Counted from the first letter of the stretch, positions 8,404 to 16,778 are shown. The stretch: 64,000 nt of DNA from Alloalcanivorax dieselolei B5 (GCF_000300005.1 NC_018691.1:1426001-1490000); one strand, 5' to 3'. The notes: a model not told the origin generated them from the sequence alone. A program made the numbers and translations.

Positions 8404-9215
8404 GGGGTTTGCTCCGCTTGCGGTGTGGGAGAAGAAGCCGCGTCCGGCCAGTAGTGACTGTCGGGCAGGGGACGCGCGCCGAAGATGGCTTGACCGACCC
8501 GAACCACGGTGGCGCCTTCCTCGATGGCGGTTTCAAAGTCGCCGGACATGCCCATGGATAAGTGCGTCAGGTCGATCCGGTCCGGCGCGTTCTGGCGCAG
8601 CCGGTCCCGCAACTGGCGCAACCGCGCGAAGCAGGCGCGTACCCGGTCGGTGTCGGACGACCACAACGCCAGGGTCATCAGGCCTCTGACCCGCAGGCAG
8701 GAGAACGGCGTCAATGCCTTCAGAAATGGCGCCACCTGATTCGGCGCCAGGCCATATTTGCTGTCCTCGCCGGAGGTGTTCACTTGCACCATGACGTCCA
8801 GGGCACGGCCTTCCTGCTGCAACCGGCGTTCCAGTGCCTCGGCCACCCGTACGCTGTCCAGGGCCTGGAATTCACTGGCGAAACGGGCCACGTAGCGGGC
8901 CTTGTTGGTCTGCAGATGGCCGATCACCGACCAGCGCAGATCGGTCAGATCCGCCAGCGTCTGATGTTTATGGCGGGCTTCCTGAACCTTGTTCTCACCC
9001 AGTTCCCGGCAACCGGCGGCGTAAGCCAGCCGGAGCCGTTCCACCGCCACGGTCTTGCTCACCGGCAGCAGGCGCACCGTGGCCGGGTCCCGGCCGCACT
9101 GGTTACAGGCATCGTCGATGCGCCGGCGCACCGACGCCAGATTGGCGCGAATCTGCGCCACTGTTGCCGCCGGAGGGTAGGGCGAAGGGGGCGTGTGGGT
9201 TGGGTCTGGTGTCAT
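8400..9215 (-). CDS. yggS: YggS/PLPBP-family PLP homeostasis protein
   Basis: A 271-residue member of the YggS/PROSC family (usual length about 230), which binds pyridoxal phosphate without known catalysis and keeps PLP and 2-oxoacid/amino-acid pools in balance. The PLP lysine is in LLPVSKT near residue 54; GELGENKVQEA-like ELGENKVQEA, WSVIGHLQTNK and LSMGMSGDFETAIEEGAT are further hallmarks. The extra length is in a proline-rich N terminus and a short C-terminal tail. The ATG at 9215 follows GGGAG; a GTG lies one codon earlier. It heads a three-gene coupled unit and is divergent from ptsJ, the B6-sensing MocR regulator, which strengthens a vitamin B6 role. Confidence 0.93.
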   Translation of the reverse strand: MTPDPTHTPPSPYPPAATVAQIRANLASVRRRIDDACNQCGRDPATVRLLPVSKTVAVERLRLAYAAGCRELGENKVQEARHKHQTLADLTDLRWSVIGHLQTNKARYVARFASEFQALDSVRVAEALERRLQQEGRALDVMVQVNTSGEDSKYGLAPNQVAPFLKALTPFSCLRVRGLMTLALWSSDTDRVRACFARLRQLRDRLRQNAPDRIDLTHLSMGMSGDFETAIEEGATVVRVGQAIFGARPLPDSHYWPDAASSPTPQAEQTP

Positions 9216-9257
9216 CACCGGGCTCCCATGGGCACTTGGAGGGCGCTCAGTCTATAA

Positions 9258-9295
9258 TTGTCACAGGTCAAAATCCATATTGTCATAGGACAAAA
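9258..9295. promoter_or_regulatory. direct repeats between ptsJ and yggS (MocR operator candidate)
   Basis: Two direct repeats, TTGTCACAGGTCAAAA (9258-9273) and TTGTCATAGGACAAAA (9280-9295), match at 14 of 16 positions and start 22 bases apart, two helical turns. MocR/PdxR regulators typically bind tandem repeats in the divergent promoter. A TATAAT lies directly before the first repeat (9253-9258), which would suit autorepression of ptsJ. Confidence 0.6.
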
Positions 9296-9296
9296 A

Positions 9297-10595
9297 ATGG
9301 CGATTACAGGACAAAGCGCGGCGGAGATCGTCGACAGCGTGCGCGCCGAGGTGCGAAACGGTGCCCTGGAACCGGGCCAGGCGCTGCCGCCGGTGCGGGA
9401 ACTGGCGGCCCGGCTGGGTGTGAACCGCAACACCGTGGCCGCCGCCTACAAGCGGCTGGTGGTCATCGGCGTGGCGGAAACCCGGGGCCGGCTGGGGACG
9501 CTGATTCGCGAGTCGGCGGCGCCGGGCCCTCGGGAAGGCGCTGCGCCGGACTCGCCGTTGATCGATCTCGCCAGCGGTAATCCGGACCCGCGCTGGTTGC
9601 CGGACCCGCGCGCCCTGGCAGCGGCGCTGTCCGGGCAACCGCGCCTGTATGGTGAACCGCCGGTGTCGCCCCGCTTGGCGGCCCTGGCGAAGCCCTGGTT
9701 CCGGGACGTGCCCTGTCCAGACCCGGTCCTGACCGTGACCCACGGCGCGGTGGACGCCATCGAACGGTTGCTGACCGCCCATCTGGTGCCCGCCGATCCG
9801 GTGGCGGTGGAAGATCCCTGTTTCCTCAGCAGCATCCATACGCTGCGACTACTGGGTCTGCGTCCCATGGGAGTGCCGGTGGATGACGAAGGGATGACCG
9901 TGGACGGCTTGCGCCAGGCCCTCGCCAGCGGTGCCCGAGCCGTGCTGTGCACACCGCGTGCCCACAACCCCACCGGATGCAACCTCAGCACAGACCGGGC
10001 CGCGGCATTGCGCCAGGTGCTGGCCGAATATCCGGACGTGCTGGTGATCGAGGACGATCACTTCGCCCCGTTGTCACGGGCGGCTTATCAGCCACTGGCG
10101 TCGTCGCGGAGCCGGCATTGGGCGCTGGTACGCTCGGTATCAAAGTGTTTTGGACCGGATCTGCGTCTGGCGCTGGTGGTCAGCGATGAGGACAGCGCCC
10201 GCCGGCTTGGCCAGCGGCTGGCCTCCGGTACCGCCTGGGTCAGTCATTTGCTGCAGGATATGGTGGCCTCGTGCTTGGAGAGCAGCGCGGTAATGGCGCG
10301 GGTGACGGAAGCCGCCGCCGATTACCGGCGTCGCCGGGACACCCTGTCACAAGCCCTGCGGGACCAGGGACTGTGCCCGTGGGACGGTGATGGATTCAAT
10401 CTGTGGGTGCCATTGCCGGGGCCGGCGGCGGCGGTCACCGCGGCGCTGGCTCGGCGGGGTTGGCTGGTGCGCGATGACCGGCCTTTCCGTCTTGGCGCCG
10501 GCGCCGGCGCTTTGCGCGTCACAGTGACTGGACTGGAGCCGGAGGTGGCGCGCCATTTCAGTGCGGATCTGGCGCGGGTGCTGGCGGCCGGCTGA
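9297..10595 (+). CDS. ptsJ: MocR/GntR-type PLP-dependent regulator PtsJ
   Basis: A 432-residue chimera: GntR winged helix (residues 1-70, PPVRELAARLGVNRNTVAAA) joined to a fold-type I aminotransferase domain. It resembles remembered enterobacterial PtsJ very closely, for example in DLASGNPDPRWLPD, VAVEDPCFLSSIHTLR and TPRAHNPTGCNLS. The PLP lysine is Lys283 in RSVSKCFGPDLR. In Salmonella PtsJ represses the pyridoxal kinase gene pdxK in response to PLP. Here no kinase is next to it; its divergent partner is yggS. I chose the ATG at 9297; a TTG 39 bases earlier lies inside the operator repeats. Confidence 0.93.
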   Translation: MAITGQSAAEIVDSVRAEVRNGALEPGQALPPVRELAARLGVNRNTVAAAYKRLVVIGVAETRGRLGTLIRESAAPGPREGAAPDSPLIDLASGNPDPRWLPDPRALAAALSGQPRLYGEPPVSPRLAALAKPWFRDVPCPDPVLTVTHGAVDAIERLLTAHLVPADPVAVEDPCFLSSIHTLRLLGLRPMGVPVDDEGMTVDGLRQALASGARAVLCTPRAHNPTGCNLSTDRAAALRQVLAEYPDVLVIEDDHFAPLSRAAYQPLASSRSRHWALVRSVSKCFGPDLRLALVVSDEDSARRLGQRLASGTAWVSHLLQDMVASCLESSAVMARVTEAAADYRRRRDTLSQALRDQGLCPWDGDGFNLWVPLPGPAAAVTAALARRGWLVRDDRPFRLGAGAGALRVTVTGLEPEVARHFSADLARVLAAG

Positions 10596-10658
10596 TCAGG
10601 GCATCCCAGCCAGCCGTCCACCTCTGAGTTCGCCATGGACGGTGGCGCCAATATCTGA

Positions 10659-11300
10659 TCAGACGTAGCCCAGGGTAAAGCGCTGATCCCGGTGTTGTGG
10701 CTTTTCCAGTTCGTCGATCATGGCCACCGCGTAGTCCTGTACCGAGATGCGGCTGTGACCGTCCTGGTCGGTGATCAGCTGGTCGCCGCCGAGCTGAAAT
10801 TGGCCGGTGCGCTCGCCGGGGAAGATCTCCGCCGCCGGGGACAGCATGGTCCAGGTCTGTTCGCTCTGGCTGCGCAACAGCTCCAGAGCCGCTTTGGCGC
10901 CCTGGGCGGTGGCCTTGTACTGCTCCGGAAACTCCGGCGTGTCGAACAGCAGCTTGCCGGGGGCCACTTCCAGTGAAGCGGCCCCGCCGACGATCAGGAA
11001 GCGCTTGGCGTCGATGCTCTCCAGGGCGCGCAGGATCGATTCCACGCCCTTGATGTAGTAGCCGTAGACGTCGTCCTGGGCATGCCCGCTGAACGCACTG
11101 ATCACCGCGTCGTAGCCGGCCAGCACCTTGGCCAGGGCGTCGCTGTCCATCACGTCCGCTTTCGCCGGCGTCAGATTGTCGTGTTGCGGCAGCCGTTCCG
11201 GGTGGGTGACCACGGCGGTGACCCGATGGCCCCGTTCGAGGGCCTCGTTGAGCAGGGCGGAGCCGATGAAGCCACTGGCGCCAATCAATGCAATGTTCAT
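10659..11300 (-). CDS. NAD(P)-binding Rossmann-fold protein (atypical SDR/NmrA-like)
   Basis: A 213-residue protein with the dinucleotide-binding motif GASGFIG at residues 7-13 and the FLIVGGAASLEVAPG segment typical of the YwnB-like atypical short-chain dehydrogenases (SDR_a5). These bind NAD(P) and act as oxidoreductases, isomerases or redox sensors. The ATG at 11300 follows AAGGAG at ideal distance; a TTG two codons earlier is less likely. It is divergent from a LysR regulator at 11411, which probably controls it, a common arrangement. The substrate is unknown. Confidence 0.88.
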   Translation of the reverse strand: MNIALIGASGFIGSALLNEALERGHRVTAVVTHPERLPQHDNLTPAKADVMDSDALAKVLAGYDAVISAFSGHAQDDVYGYYIKGVESILRALESIDAKRFLIVGGAASLEVAPGKLLFDTPEFPEQYKATAQGAKAALELLRSQSEQTWTMLSPAAEIFPGERTGQFQLGGDQLITDQDGHSRISVQDYAVAMIDELEKPQHRDQRFTLGYV

Positions 11301-11361
11301 AACCAACTCCTTATGCGGAAGGGATTGCTGGAAAACAAAGCCATGGTGGCATCGGCGATTG

Positions 11362-11402
11362 ATTTGAAAAACAGCCCAATCAATAATTCAGTGTTTTCAA
11401 AT
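11362..11402. promoter_or_regulatory. inverted repeat, candidate LysR box
   Basis: ATTTGAAAAACA (11362-11373) and TGTTTTCAAAT (11392-11402) form an imperfect inverted repeat with an 18-base spacer in the divergent gap between the Rossmann protein and the LysR gene. It has the size expected for a LysR tetramer site. It ends eight bases before the LysR ATG, so it may also act as an autoregulatory site. Confidence 0.4.
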
Positions 11403-11410
11403 TGATAACA

Positions 11411-12364
11411 ATGGGGCTGGCCATGGCCGCCGTGGAAGATCTCGACTACAACAGCCTGCCGGTATTCATCGCCCTGGTGGAAGCGGGCAGTTTCACCGCC
11501 GCCGCCGAGCGCCTGGGGTGCACCAAGACCCGGGTCAGCTTGCAGATACGCCGCCTCGAAGAGCGCCTGGGGCAGACTCTGTTTCATCGTACTACCCGGC
11601 AGGTGCAGCCGACCCAGGCCGGTGAGGCGCTTTATCGGCGCTGCCGGCCGTTGTGGAGTGACCTGGAAGCGGCACTCGGCGATCTGGAAGAAGACCGGCG
11701 GGCCCTCACCGGCGAACTGCGAATCACGGCCCCCGAGGACTACGCCATGCAGGCCCTGGCGCCGGTGGTGGCGGCGTTCGGTGCCGAGCACCCGGAATTG
11801 CAGGTGGAATTGCGCGGCGGTGACCGGATCACCGACATGGTCCGGGAAGGCATTGATGTGGCCATCCGCCTGGGCTGGCTGCGGGATTCCACGTTGCGTT
11901 CCAGCCTGCTCGGTTATTTTCAACAATGGTTGATGGCGTCGCCGGACTATCTGCGGAGGAAGGGCACACCGACCTCGCCGGCGGAACTCAGTGGCCATGA
12001 CTGGGTTGCCTTCATGCCGCTGCGCTCGCCGTTGACCTGGACCTTCCGTAAAGGCGAACAGCAGTGCCGGGTACAAATGCAGGCCCGGCTGCGCACTAAC
12101 GCCACCGGTGTCCTGCGGGAAATGCTGGCGCGCGGCGCGGGTCTGTCGGTCATGGCGCAGCCCAGCGCGGAAGCGGAGATTAGCGCCGGCCGTCTGGTCC
12201 GGGTGCTGGCGGACTGGCAACTGCCGGACGGCGGCATTTACGCGGTCTATCCGCCGGGGCGCTACATTCCCGCCCGGGTACGGGCGTTCGTCGATGCCTT
12301 CCGAGCCTCCCGGCAGGATACGGCGGCGCGGCATCAGCAGCACAATCAGGAGAACCCGAAATGA
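11411..12364 (+). CDS. LysR-family transcriptional regulator
   Basis: A 317-residue LysR regulator. The winged helix spans about residues 14-72 (VEAGSFTAAAERLGCTKTRV), followed by the linker helix and effector domain with LRITAPEDYAMQALAPVV. It is of the CrgA-like subgroup. The ATG at 11411 or 11423 could be used; neither has a strong ribosome site. Its stop overlaps the ATG of the thioredoxin-like gene by four bases (ATGA), so regulator and thioredoxin are made together. The divergent oxidoreductase gene is the probable target. Confidence 0.88.
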   Translation: MGLAMAAVEDLDYNSLPVFIALVEAGSFTAAAERLGCTKTRVSLQIRRLEERLGQTLFHRTTRQVQPTQAGEALYRRCRPLWSDLEAALGDLEEDRRALTGELRITAPEDYAMQALAPVVAAFGAEHPELQVELRGGDRITDMVREGIDVAIRLGWLRDSTLRSSLLGYFQQWLMASPDYLRRKGTPTSPAELSGHDWVAFMPLRSPLTWTFRKGEQQCRVQMQARLRTNATGVLREMLARGAGLSVMAQPSAEAEISAGRLVRVLADWQLPDGGIYAVYPPGRYIPARVRAFVDAFRASRQDTAARHQQHNQENPK

Positions 12365-12690
12365 GTTACAACGAGAGCTTCGCGGCACCGGAACCGGAAC
12401 GCCGGGAAATCGATGCCGGCAGTGGCAATCTGGTGCTGGAATTCGGCACGCCCTGGTGTGGTCACTGCCGCGCCGCGCAACCGCTGATCCGCGAAATTCT
12501 GGAGCACGCCGACACCGACCATATCCGGGTGGAAGACGGCCGGGGCCGGCGGCTGGGCCGCTCGTTCCGGATCAAGCTGTGGCCGACGCTGATTTTCCTG
12601 CGCGACGGTGAGGAGATGGCGAGAGTGGTGCGCCCCACTGACACTGCCGTGATCCGCGAGGCGCTGGCGCGACTGGAAGGGAACGATTAA
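12361..12690 (+). CDS. thioredoxin-fold protein with CGHC active site
   Basis: A 109-residue cytoplasmic thioredoxin-like protein without signal peptide. The active site is TPWCGHCRAA with cysteines 33 and 36, and the cis-proline region reads LWPTLIFLRDGEEMARVVRP. The C-G-H-C dipeptide is that of protein disulfide isomerases and of a small thioredoxin group, not C-G-P-C of classical thioredoxin, so its redox potential is probably less reducing. Translational coupling to a LysR regulator and closeness to an oxidoreductase gene suggest a local redox stress function. Confidence 0.88.
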   Translation: MSYNESFAAPEPERREIDAGSGNLVLEFGTPWCGHCRAAQPLIREILEHADTDHIRVEDGRGRRLGRSFRIKLWPTLIFLRDGEEMARVVRPTDTAVIREALARLEGND

Positions 12691-12973
12691 TCGATGGTGT
12701 GGGCATCGTGACACTGGAGGGTGTGCTTTAAAGTAATGAACGTATGTTGTCTGCATTGTGGACGTATTCCGGTTTCTTAAATTGCCTCCAATTAAAGCTA
12801 AATACAAAGTAAACCTCGGCACGGAGCCGGTCGCGCTCCGTGATTATAAAGATGATAAGACGAGGTTGGCCGCGAAAGAAATAGACATTCCCTTCTGATC
12901 TCAAATTCCGAACCTTTCTTTCCTGCGTGTACTGACGCGCATGGGCTTCTTTGTGCAAAAAATAAGGTGATAA
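12691..12973. other. AT-rich intergenic region upstream of porin
   Basis: This 283-base gap has clearly lower GC than its surroundings (for example 12771-12850) and contains no frame I would defend. It presumably carries the porin promoter and leader. I could not pick a convincing -35/-10 pair, operator or terminator. Confidence 0.4.
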
Positions 12974-14041
12974 ATGAACATTCATAAAAGAACCGAAACG
13001 CTGATTCTTTCCAGTGTGATGCTGGGAGCCATGGGGTTTGCCAATGCGGCACAGGCGGATGAGCTGGATGCCGATTTTTATGGACTATTGGACCTTTGGG
13101 CTGGAAGCATACAAAAACCCGCTGATAATGGTGATACGTTGCAATTGGCGGGAGGTGGCATGTCCACCTCTTTTCTCGGGGTACGTATTGACTACCCTCT
13201 GAATCAAAAAGTCGCGGTTTTCGCCCAGGCGGAAATGTTTGTGCGCCCTGATACCGGTGAGGATGGCCGCTATAAAAATGATGAGTTCTTCGGCAGGCGG
13301 GCACTGATCGGTGCCAGTGGCGATTTCGGTATTATCAAGGCCGGTCGTACCAAATCGCCTTATTTTCTTTCCACGGTTTTCACCAACCCGCACAAGGACT
13401 CTTTCGCGTTTTCCCCCATTATACTGCATACCTATAACGCGGGTAATGGTGGCGCGCTAATGGGGGATACCACCTGGAATAATTCCCTGAACTATAAGTC
13501 GCCGACCTTGGCGGGTTTGAGCGCCAATGTTGTTTACGCCTTCGGTGAGCAGGAAGGCAAGGCCAGCGAAAACAAAGTGGGTGGCAATATTGTTTATCGG
13601 AATGGACCTGTCCTTGCCACGGTGGCCGCTCAACGTATTCGGGAAGGAGCGCTCAATAGTGGTGGCGGCGCTGGAGAGCGGGGGGCGTTACCGGACGCCA
13701 CCGACCAGGATGCCTGGATGGCTGGCCTGGCCTACGATTTCGGAGTTATGACGGTATTTGGTCAGTATCAGGCGCTTTCCACGGACACCTTGGCGGGGGA
13801 TGTGGATGTCGACAGTTACGCCGCGGGTGTTGCCGTGCCGGCGGGACCTGGTGCGCTGCTTGCTTCCTATGCCCACTCCGACTACCGCGGTGTCATGGAT
13901 GACGAGCGTGATACCTGGAGTGTCGGCTATGACTATATTGTCAATAAACAACTCGATCTCTACGCCATGTATCTGCATGACGATCAGCAGCGTGTGGGTA
14001 GTGGCAAGACCTATGGGGTCGGGGCGCGATTCAAGTTTTAA
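12974..14041 (+). CDS. outer-membrane general porin
   Basis: A 355-residue outer-membrane beta-barrel of the Gram-negative porin family. The signal peptide runs to about residue 28 (AAQADELDADFYG follows). The barrel shows the alternating pattern, the early KAGRTKSPY segment near the constriction, and ends in VGARFKF with the C-terminal phenylalanine needed for BAM assembly. It lets small hydrophilic solutes pass. The coding GC is lower than the neighbours'. It has no obvious partner; the next genes are on the other strand. Confidence 0.9.
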   Translation: MNIHKRTETLILSSVMLGAMGFANAAQADELDADFYGLLDLWAGSIQKPADNGDTLQLAGGGMSTSFLGVRIDYPLNQKVAVFAQAEMFVRPDTGEDGRYKNDEFFGRRALIGASGDFGIIKAGRTKSPYFLSTVFTNPHKDSFAFSPIILHTYNAGNGGALMGDTTWNNSLNYKSPTLAGLSANVVYAFGEQEGKASENKVGGNIVYRNGPVLATVAAQRIREGALNSGGGAGERGALPDATDQDAWMAGLAYDFGVMTVFGQYQALSTDTLAGDVDVDSYAAGVAVPAGPGALLASYAHSDYRGVMDDERDTWSVGYDYIVNKQLDLYAMYLHDDQQRVGSGKTYGVGARFKF

Positions 14042-14072
14042 TGCCGTCTGAATCCGATCGCCGATACCCTGC

Positions 14073-14096
14073 GGGACGTCACGGGAGTGACGGCCC
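14073..14096 (+). terminator. hairpin after porin gene
   Basis: CGTCAC-GGGA-GTGACG (14077-14092) forms a tight hairpin, extended after one mismatch by GGG/CCC. It lies 35 bases after the porin stop. There is no following T-run on this strand, so it may be a transcript-stabilising or weak terminator stem. Confidence 0.4.
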
Positions 14097-14126
14097 GAAG
14101 GGTGACTGCCATGGACGGCAGGGCAT

Positions 14127-14150
14127 AAAAAAAGCCCGGCATAGCCGGGC
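14127..14150 (-). terminator. Rho-independent terminator of the amidohydrolase unit
   Basis: Read on the minus strand: stem GCCCGGC, loop TAT, stem GCCGGGC, then seven T. It lies about 60 bases past the stop of the amidohydrolase gene and ends the leftward unit tctC-ridA-amidohydrolase. The A-run lies before the stem on the plus strand, so it is less suited to stop porin transcription. Confidence 0.8.
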
Positions 14151-14210
14151 AAAGTAAGGAGTTCTCACGGCATCGAGCGTCTCAAGGGAATGCCGAATCA
14201 GCGCGTGTCG

Positions 14211-15089
14211 TCAGTCGTTTTTGAAACCGAAAAGCTCGGCCGGATTGTCCACCAGGATACGCTGGCGCTCCTCGGCGTCCGGAGCGTAGCGATACAGCAA
14301 CTCCAGCAGTTCCGCGTCGTTGGGGGGCGGAGTCTTGGACAGCGGATGCGGCCAGTCGCTGGCCCAGATCACGCGATCCGGAGCCGCGTCGATGTAAGCA
14401 CGGGCGATCGGCAGGACATCATCCCAGGGCGCCCCTTGGTGGGATATCTTTTCACCCAGCGACAACATGACCCAGAAGTTGCCCTTTTTAAGCAGTTCAA
14501 TGGTTTTTATTACATTGGGATCGTCCACGCCGAGGGCGGCGTCGGCACGGCCCAGATGGTCGATGAGGACGGGGATGTCCAGGTTTTCGTACAGCGACAC
14601 ACTGTCCAGGATGCCGTCTTTCTCCGGCTGTATCTTGGCGTACCATCCCAGCTCCCGCAGCCGGTCGGTGGCACGCTGGAACTCCTGTGCGGACAAGCCC
14701 ACGCCCAACTCCTTACGGAAAGTGAAGCGAGCGCCACGCACTCCGGCATCATGCAGTTGCTCGATATAGCCGTCGTCCCGCTCCTTTAGTGCAATGGCGT
14801 TGGCGCAGCCACGGTAGTCAGGGCCGGCCTTCTTAAGTGCATCGATCACCACCTGGTGATCAGAACCGTAAGTGGTGGCTTGCACCACCACGCCGCGTTC
14901 GATGCCGAGGGCCCGATGCATTTTCAAGGCAGCGTCGATGGTGGCCGTGGGCATCTCAAAGCGGGCGCCGGGACGAATTGGGTAGGTCACCGGGTCCCCG
15001 AATACATGGAACTGCGAATCGCAGGTGTTGGCCGGTGGTGGCTCCGACGGTGCCCGCGGAGCGGGATTGAAAGGGTAATAATCAGGCAT
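14211..15089 (-). CDS. amidohydrolase (PDC-lactonase / galactarolactone isomerase-like)
   Basis: A 292-residue TIM-barrel protein of the amidohydrolase-2 group that includes 2-pyrone-4,6-dicarboxylate lactonase LigI and sugar-acid lactone enzymes. Recognisable features are VLIDHLGRAD near residue 175 and the C-terminal VIWASDWPHPLSK. The N-terminal metal motif, normally D-x-H-x-H, reads DSQFH: the first His is Gln. From memory, the D-galactarolactone isomerase group has a similar DxQxH. The protein probably acts on a lactone or pyrone of a di- or tricarboxylic acid. The ATG follows AAGGAACTTCC. It is the last gene of a leftward unit with RidA-like and TctC. Confidence 0.82.
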   Translation of the reverse strand: MPDYYPFNPAPRAPSEPPPANTCDSQFHVFGDPVTYPIRPGARFEMPTATIDAALKMHRALGIERGVVVQATTYGSDHQVVIDALKKAGPDYRGCANAIALKERDDGYIEQLHDAGVRGARFTFRKELGVGLSAQEFQRATDRLRELGWYAKIQPEKDGILDSVSLYENLDIPVLIDHLGRADAALGVDDPNVIKTIELLKKGNFWVMLSLGEKISHQGAPWDDVLPIARAYIDAAPDRVIWASDWPHPLSKTPPPNDAELLELLYRYAPDAEERQRILVDNPAELFGFKND

Positions 15090-15156
15090 GGAAGTTCCTT
15101 GATACACGGGTCAACGGGCCGTTAGGGGAACGGCCAAGAAGCAACACGGTCTGGTC

Positions 15157-15546
15157 TCAATCGTTACGGCTGATAACCGCCAGGACGTCGCACTGGATCA
15201 AGAACTTGGATGCGACGGGGTTCTGTATGGCATGACGGGCTGGCCGTGAGCGGGGATCCGGAAACATGTTCAGCCATTGCGCGTTGAGCACATCACGCTG
15301 GCTGCGATCTTGCATCCAGACCGTCATTTTCAGAATATCGTCGGTACTTCCACCAGCGGCTTCGACGATATTGCGAACGTGCGCGAACATGTACTCGCAT
15401 TGGGTTTCCAGGTCCGCCCCCAGCTCACCGGTTTGCGGGTCAGTGCCATTGATGACGCCGGTGGCTATCAGGTCACCGATGCGGCTGGCTGCCGGGATTG
15501 GATTACTATGCTGAAAGCCGGCGCTATGGACGCTCTGGCGTGACAT
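15157..15546 (-). CDS. RidA/YjgF-family protein
   Basis: A 129-residue Rid-fold protein (MSRQSVHSAGFQHSNPIPAA start). The conserved arginine that binds the carboxylate is present in SRPARHAI near residue 104. The C-terminal strand reads FLIQCDVLAV where archetypal RidA has a glutamate, so this is probably not the true enamine/imine deaminase RidA but another Rid subgroup, often found in catabolic clusters. It lies between the amidohydrolase and the transporter receptor, on the same strand, and likely acts on an unstable intermediate of the same pathway. Confidence 0.87.
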   Translation of the reverse strand: MSRQSVHSAGFQHSNPIPAASRIGDLIATGVINGTDPQTGELGADLETQCEYMFAHVRNIVEAAGGSTDDILKMTVWMQDRSQRDVLNAQWLNMFPDPRSRPARHAIQNPVASKFLIQCDVLAVISRND

Positions 15547-15587
15547 AAATTCTTTCTCCAATTAAGACGAGGGGTGAATCCACCGCT

Positions 15588-16553
15588 TCAGCGGTGGATA
15601 TCGTTCTCTTTGATCAACGTGCTCCAGCGCTCGTATTGCTGCTCCAGGAAATCCTGGAACGCCGGTACGGTCATCGCTCGTGCCTCGGTACCGGCGGTGT
15701 CGAACTTTTTGATCACATCCGGGTCGGCGAGAATTTTGTCGAGCGCCTGGTTGAGAGTGTCGACAATGCCTTCCGGGGTACCGGCGGGCGCGAATAAACC
15801 GGTGAAGGTTTCCGAGACTGCCTGTTCGTAGCCCAGTTCCTTCAAGGTGGGCACGTCCGGCAATGTGGGCAGCCGTTCGGGAGACGTTACCGCCAGCGCT
15901 TTCAGTTTTCCGCTGGTGATGTATTGCTTGGCGACACTAAGCTGATCGAAGTTGAAATCCACGCGACCGCCGAGCAGATCGGTGGTGGCCGGGGCATTGC
16001 CTTTGTAATGCACGGTGAGCCATTCGGTGCCCAGAAGGCGCTGCATCATTTCGCTGATCAGATGGTTCTGGGTGCCAGCGCCGGGCGAGGCCATGATCAA
16101 TTCACCAGGCTGGGCCTTGGCTTTTTCGAATAACGCTTTGGCGCTGTCCACTTTCAGTTCGGGATTGATTTGCAGCACCAGCGGCACGAATGAAATCGAG
16201 CCGATGGGGGAGAAATCATTGCGCCAGAAATAGGTATCTTTACGGAACAGCAGAGGACTGAAAAGTACCGGGCCATTGGGGGCCACGAACAGGGTGTAGC
16301 CGTCGGGCTTGGCTCTGGCCACATGAGAGGCCGCGATCATGCCGCCGGCGCCGGCGCGATTTTCCACCACGAACGGCTGGCCGAATTCCTTTTCCAGACT
16401 ATCGGAGATGATGCGGGCGGCCAGGTCCACATTACCGCCGGGCGGATAGGGCACCACCAGATGCACTGGTTTGCTGGGCCAGTCCGCGGCATGGGCGCCG
16501 ACGGTCAGGCATAACAGCACGAACAGTTCGGTCAGACGTTTAAACAAGCGCAT
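15588..16553 (-). CDS. tctC: tripartite tricarboxylate transporter substrate-binding protein (TctC/Bug)
   Basis: A 321-residue periplasmic receptor of the Bug family. The signal peptide ends at about residue 22 (VGAHA, then ADWPSKPVHLVVPYPPGGNV), and the family signature PYPPGGNVDLAAR and AGAGGMIAA segments are present. It captures a carboxylic acid for the TctA/TctB membrane components. Those are encoded 5 kb away in the divergent operon, so both arms of the locus cooperate. The start at 16553 has AAGGAG eight bases upstream; the longer frame adds an unconserved 33 residues before the signal peptide. Confidence 0.92.
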   Translation of the reverse strand: MRLFKRLTELFVLLCLTVGAHAADWPSKPVHLVVPYPPGGNVDLAARIISDSLEKEFGQPFVVENRAGAGGMIAASHVARAKPDGYTLFVAPNGPVLFSPLLFRKDTYFWRNDFSPIGSISFVPLVLQINPELKVDSAKALFEKAKAQPGELIMASPGAGTQNHLISEMMQRLLGTEWLTVHYKGNAPATTDLLGGRVDFNFDQLSVAKQYITSGKLKALAVTSPERLPTLPDVPTLKELGYEQAVSETFTGLFAPAGTPEGIVDTLNQALDKILADPDVIKKFDTAGTEARAMTVPAFQDFLEQQYERWSTLIKENDIHR

Positions 16554-16670
16554 ATTTTTATTCTCCTTTTTGAACCTGGCGCATTTCAGCGCGCTGGCGT
16601 CCAAGTCAAATGATGAGCCGTTACTTTCCGGAATTCGGCGCCGCGGCATCAACCGTTAAATAGCACATAT

Positions 16671-16685
16671 GTCCATATCGTGGAC
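16671..16685. promoter_or_regulatory. IclR-type operator, left copy
   Basis: GTCCATATCGTGGAC is a perfect 5-base inverted repeat GTCCA-N5-TGGAC. It lies about 118 bases upstream of the tctC start and matches the right copy at 16779. The 15-base length is typical of IclR-family binding sites, and an IclR gene is the second gene of the rightward operon. Confidence 0.65.
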
Positions 16686-16778
16686 TGTTGGCGTTCATCA
16701 AATGATCCGCGCCATGGTGAAAAAAACCGGTTATAGCCGCCGACGGAATTAGGCGGCGAATTCGCTTATACTGAAAAA

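Noticed and set aside
11297-12388. 363-residue minus-strand frame over the LysR gene
   Set aside because: Antisense shadow of a clear LysR gene, low-complexity Arg/Gln composition, no ribosome site.
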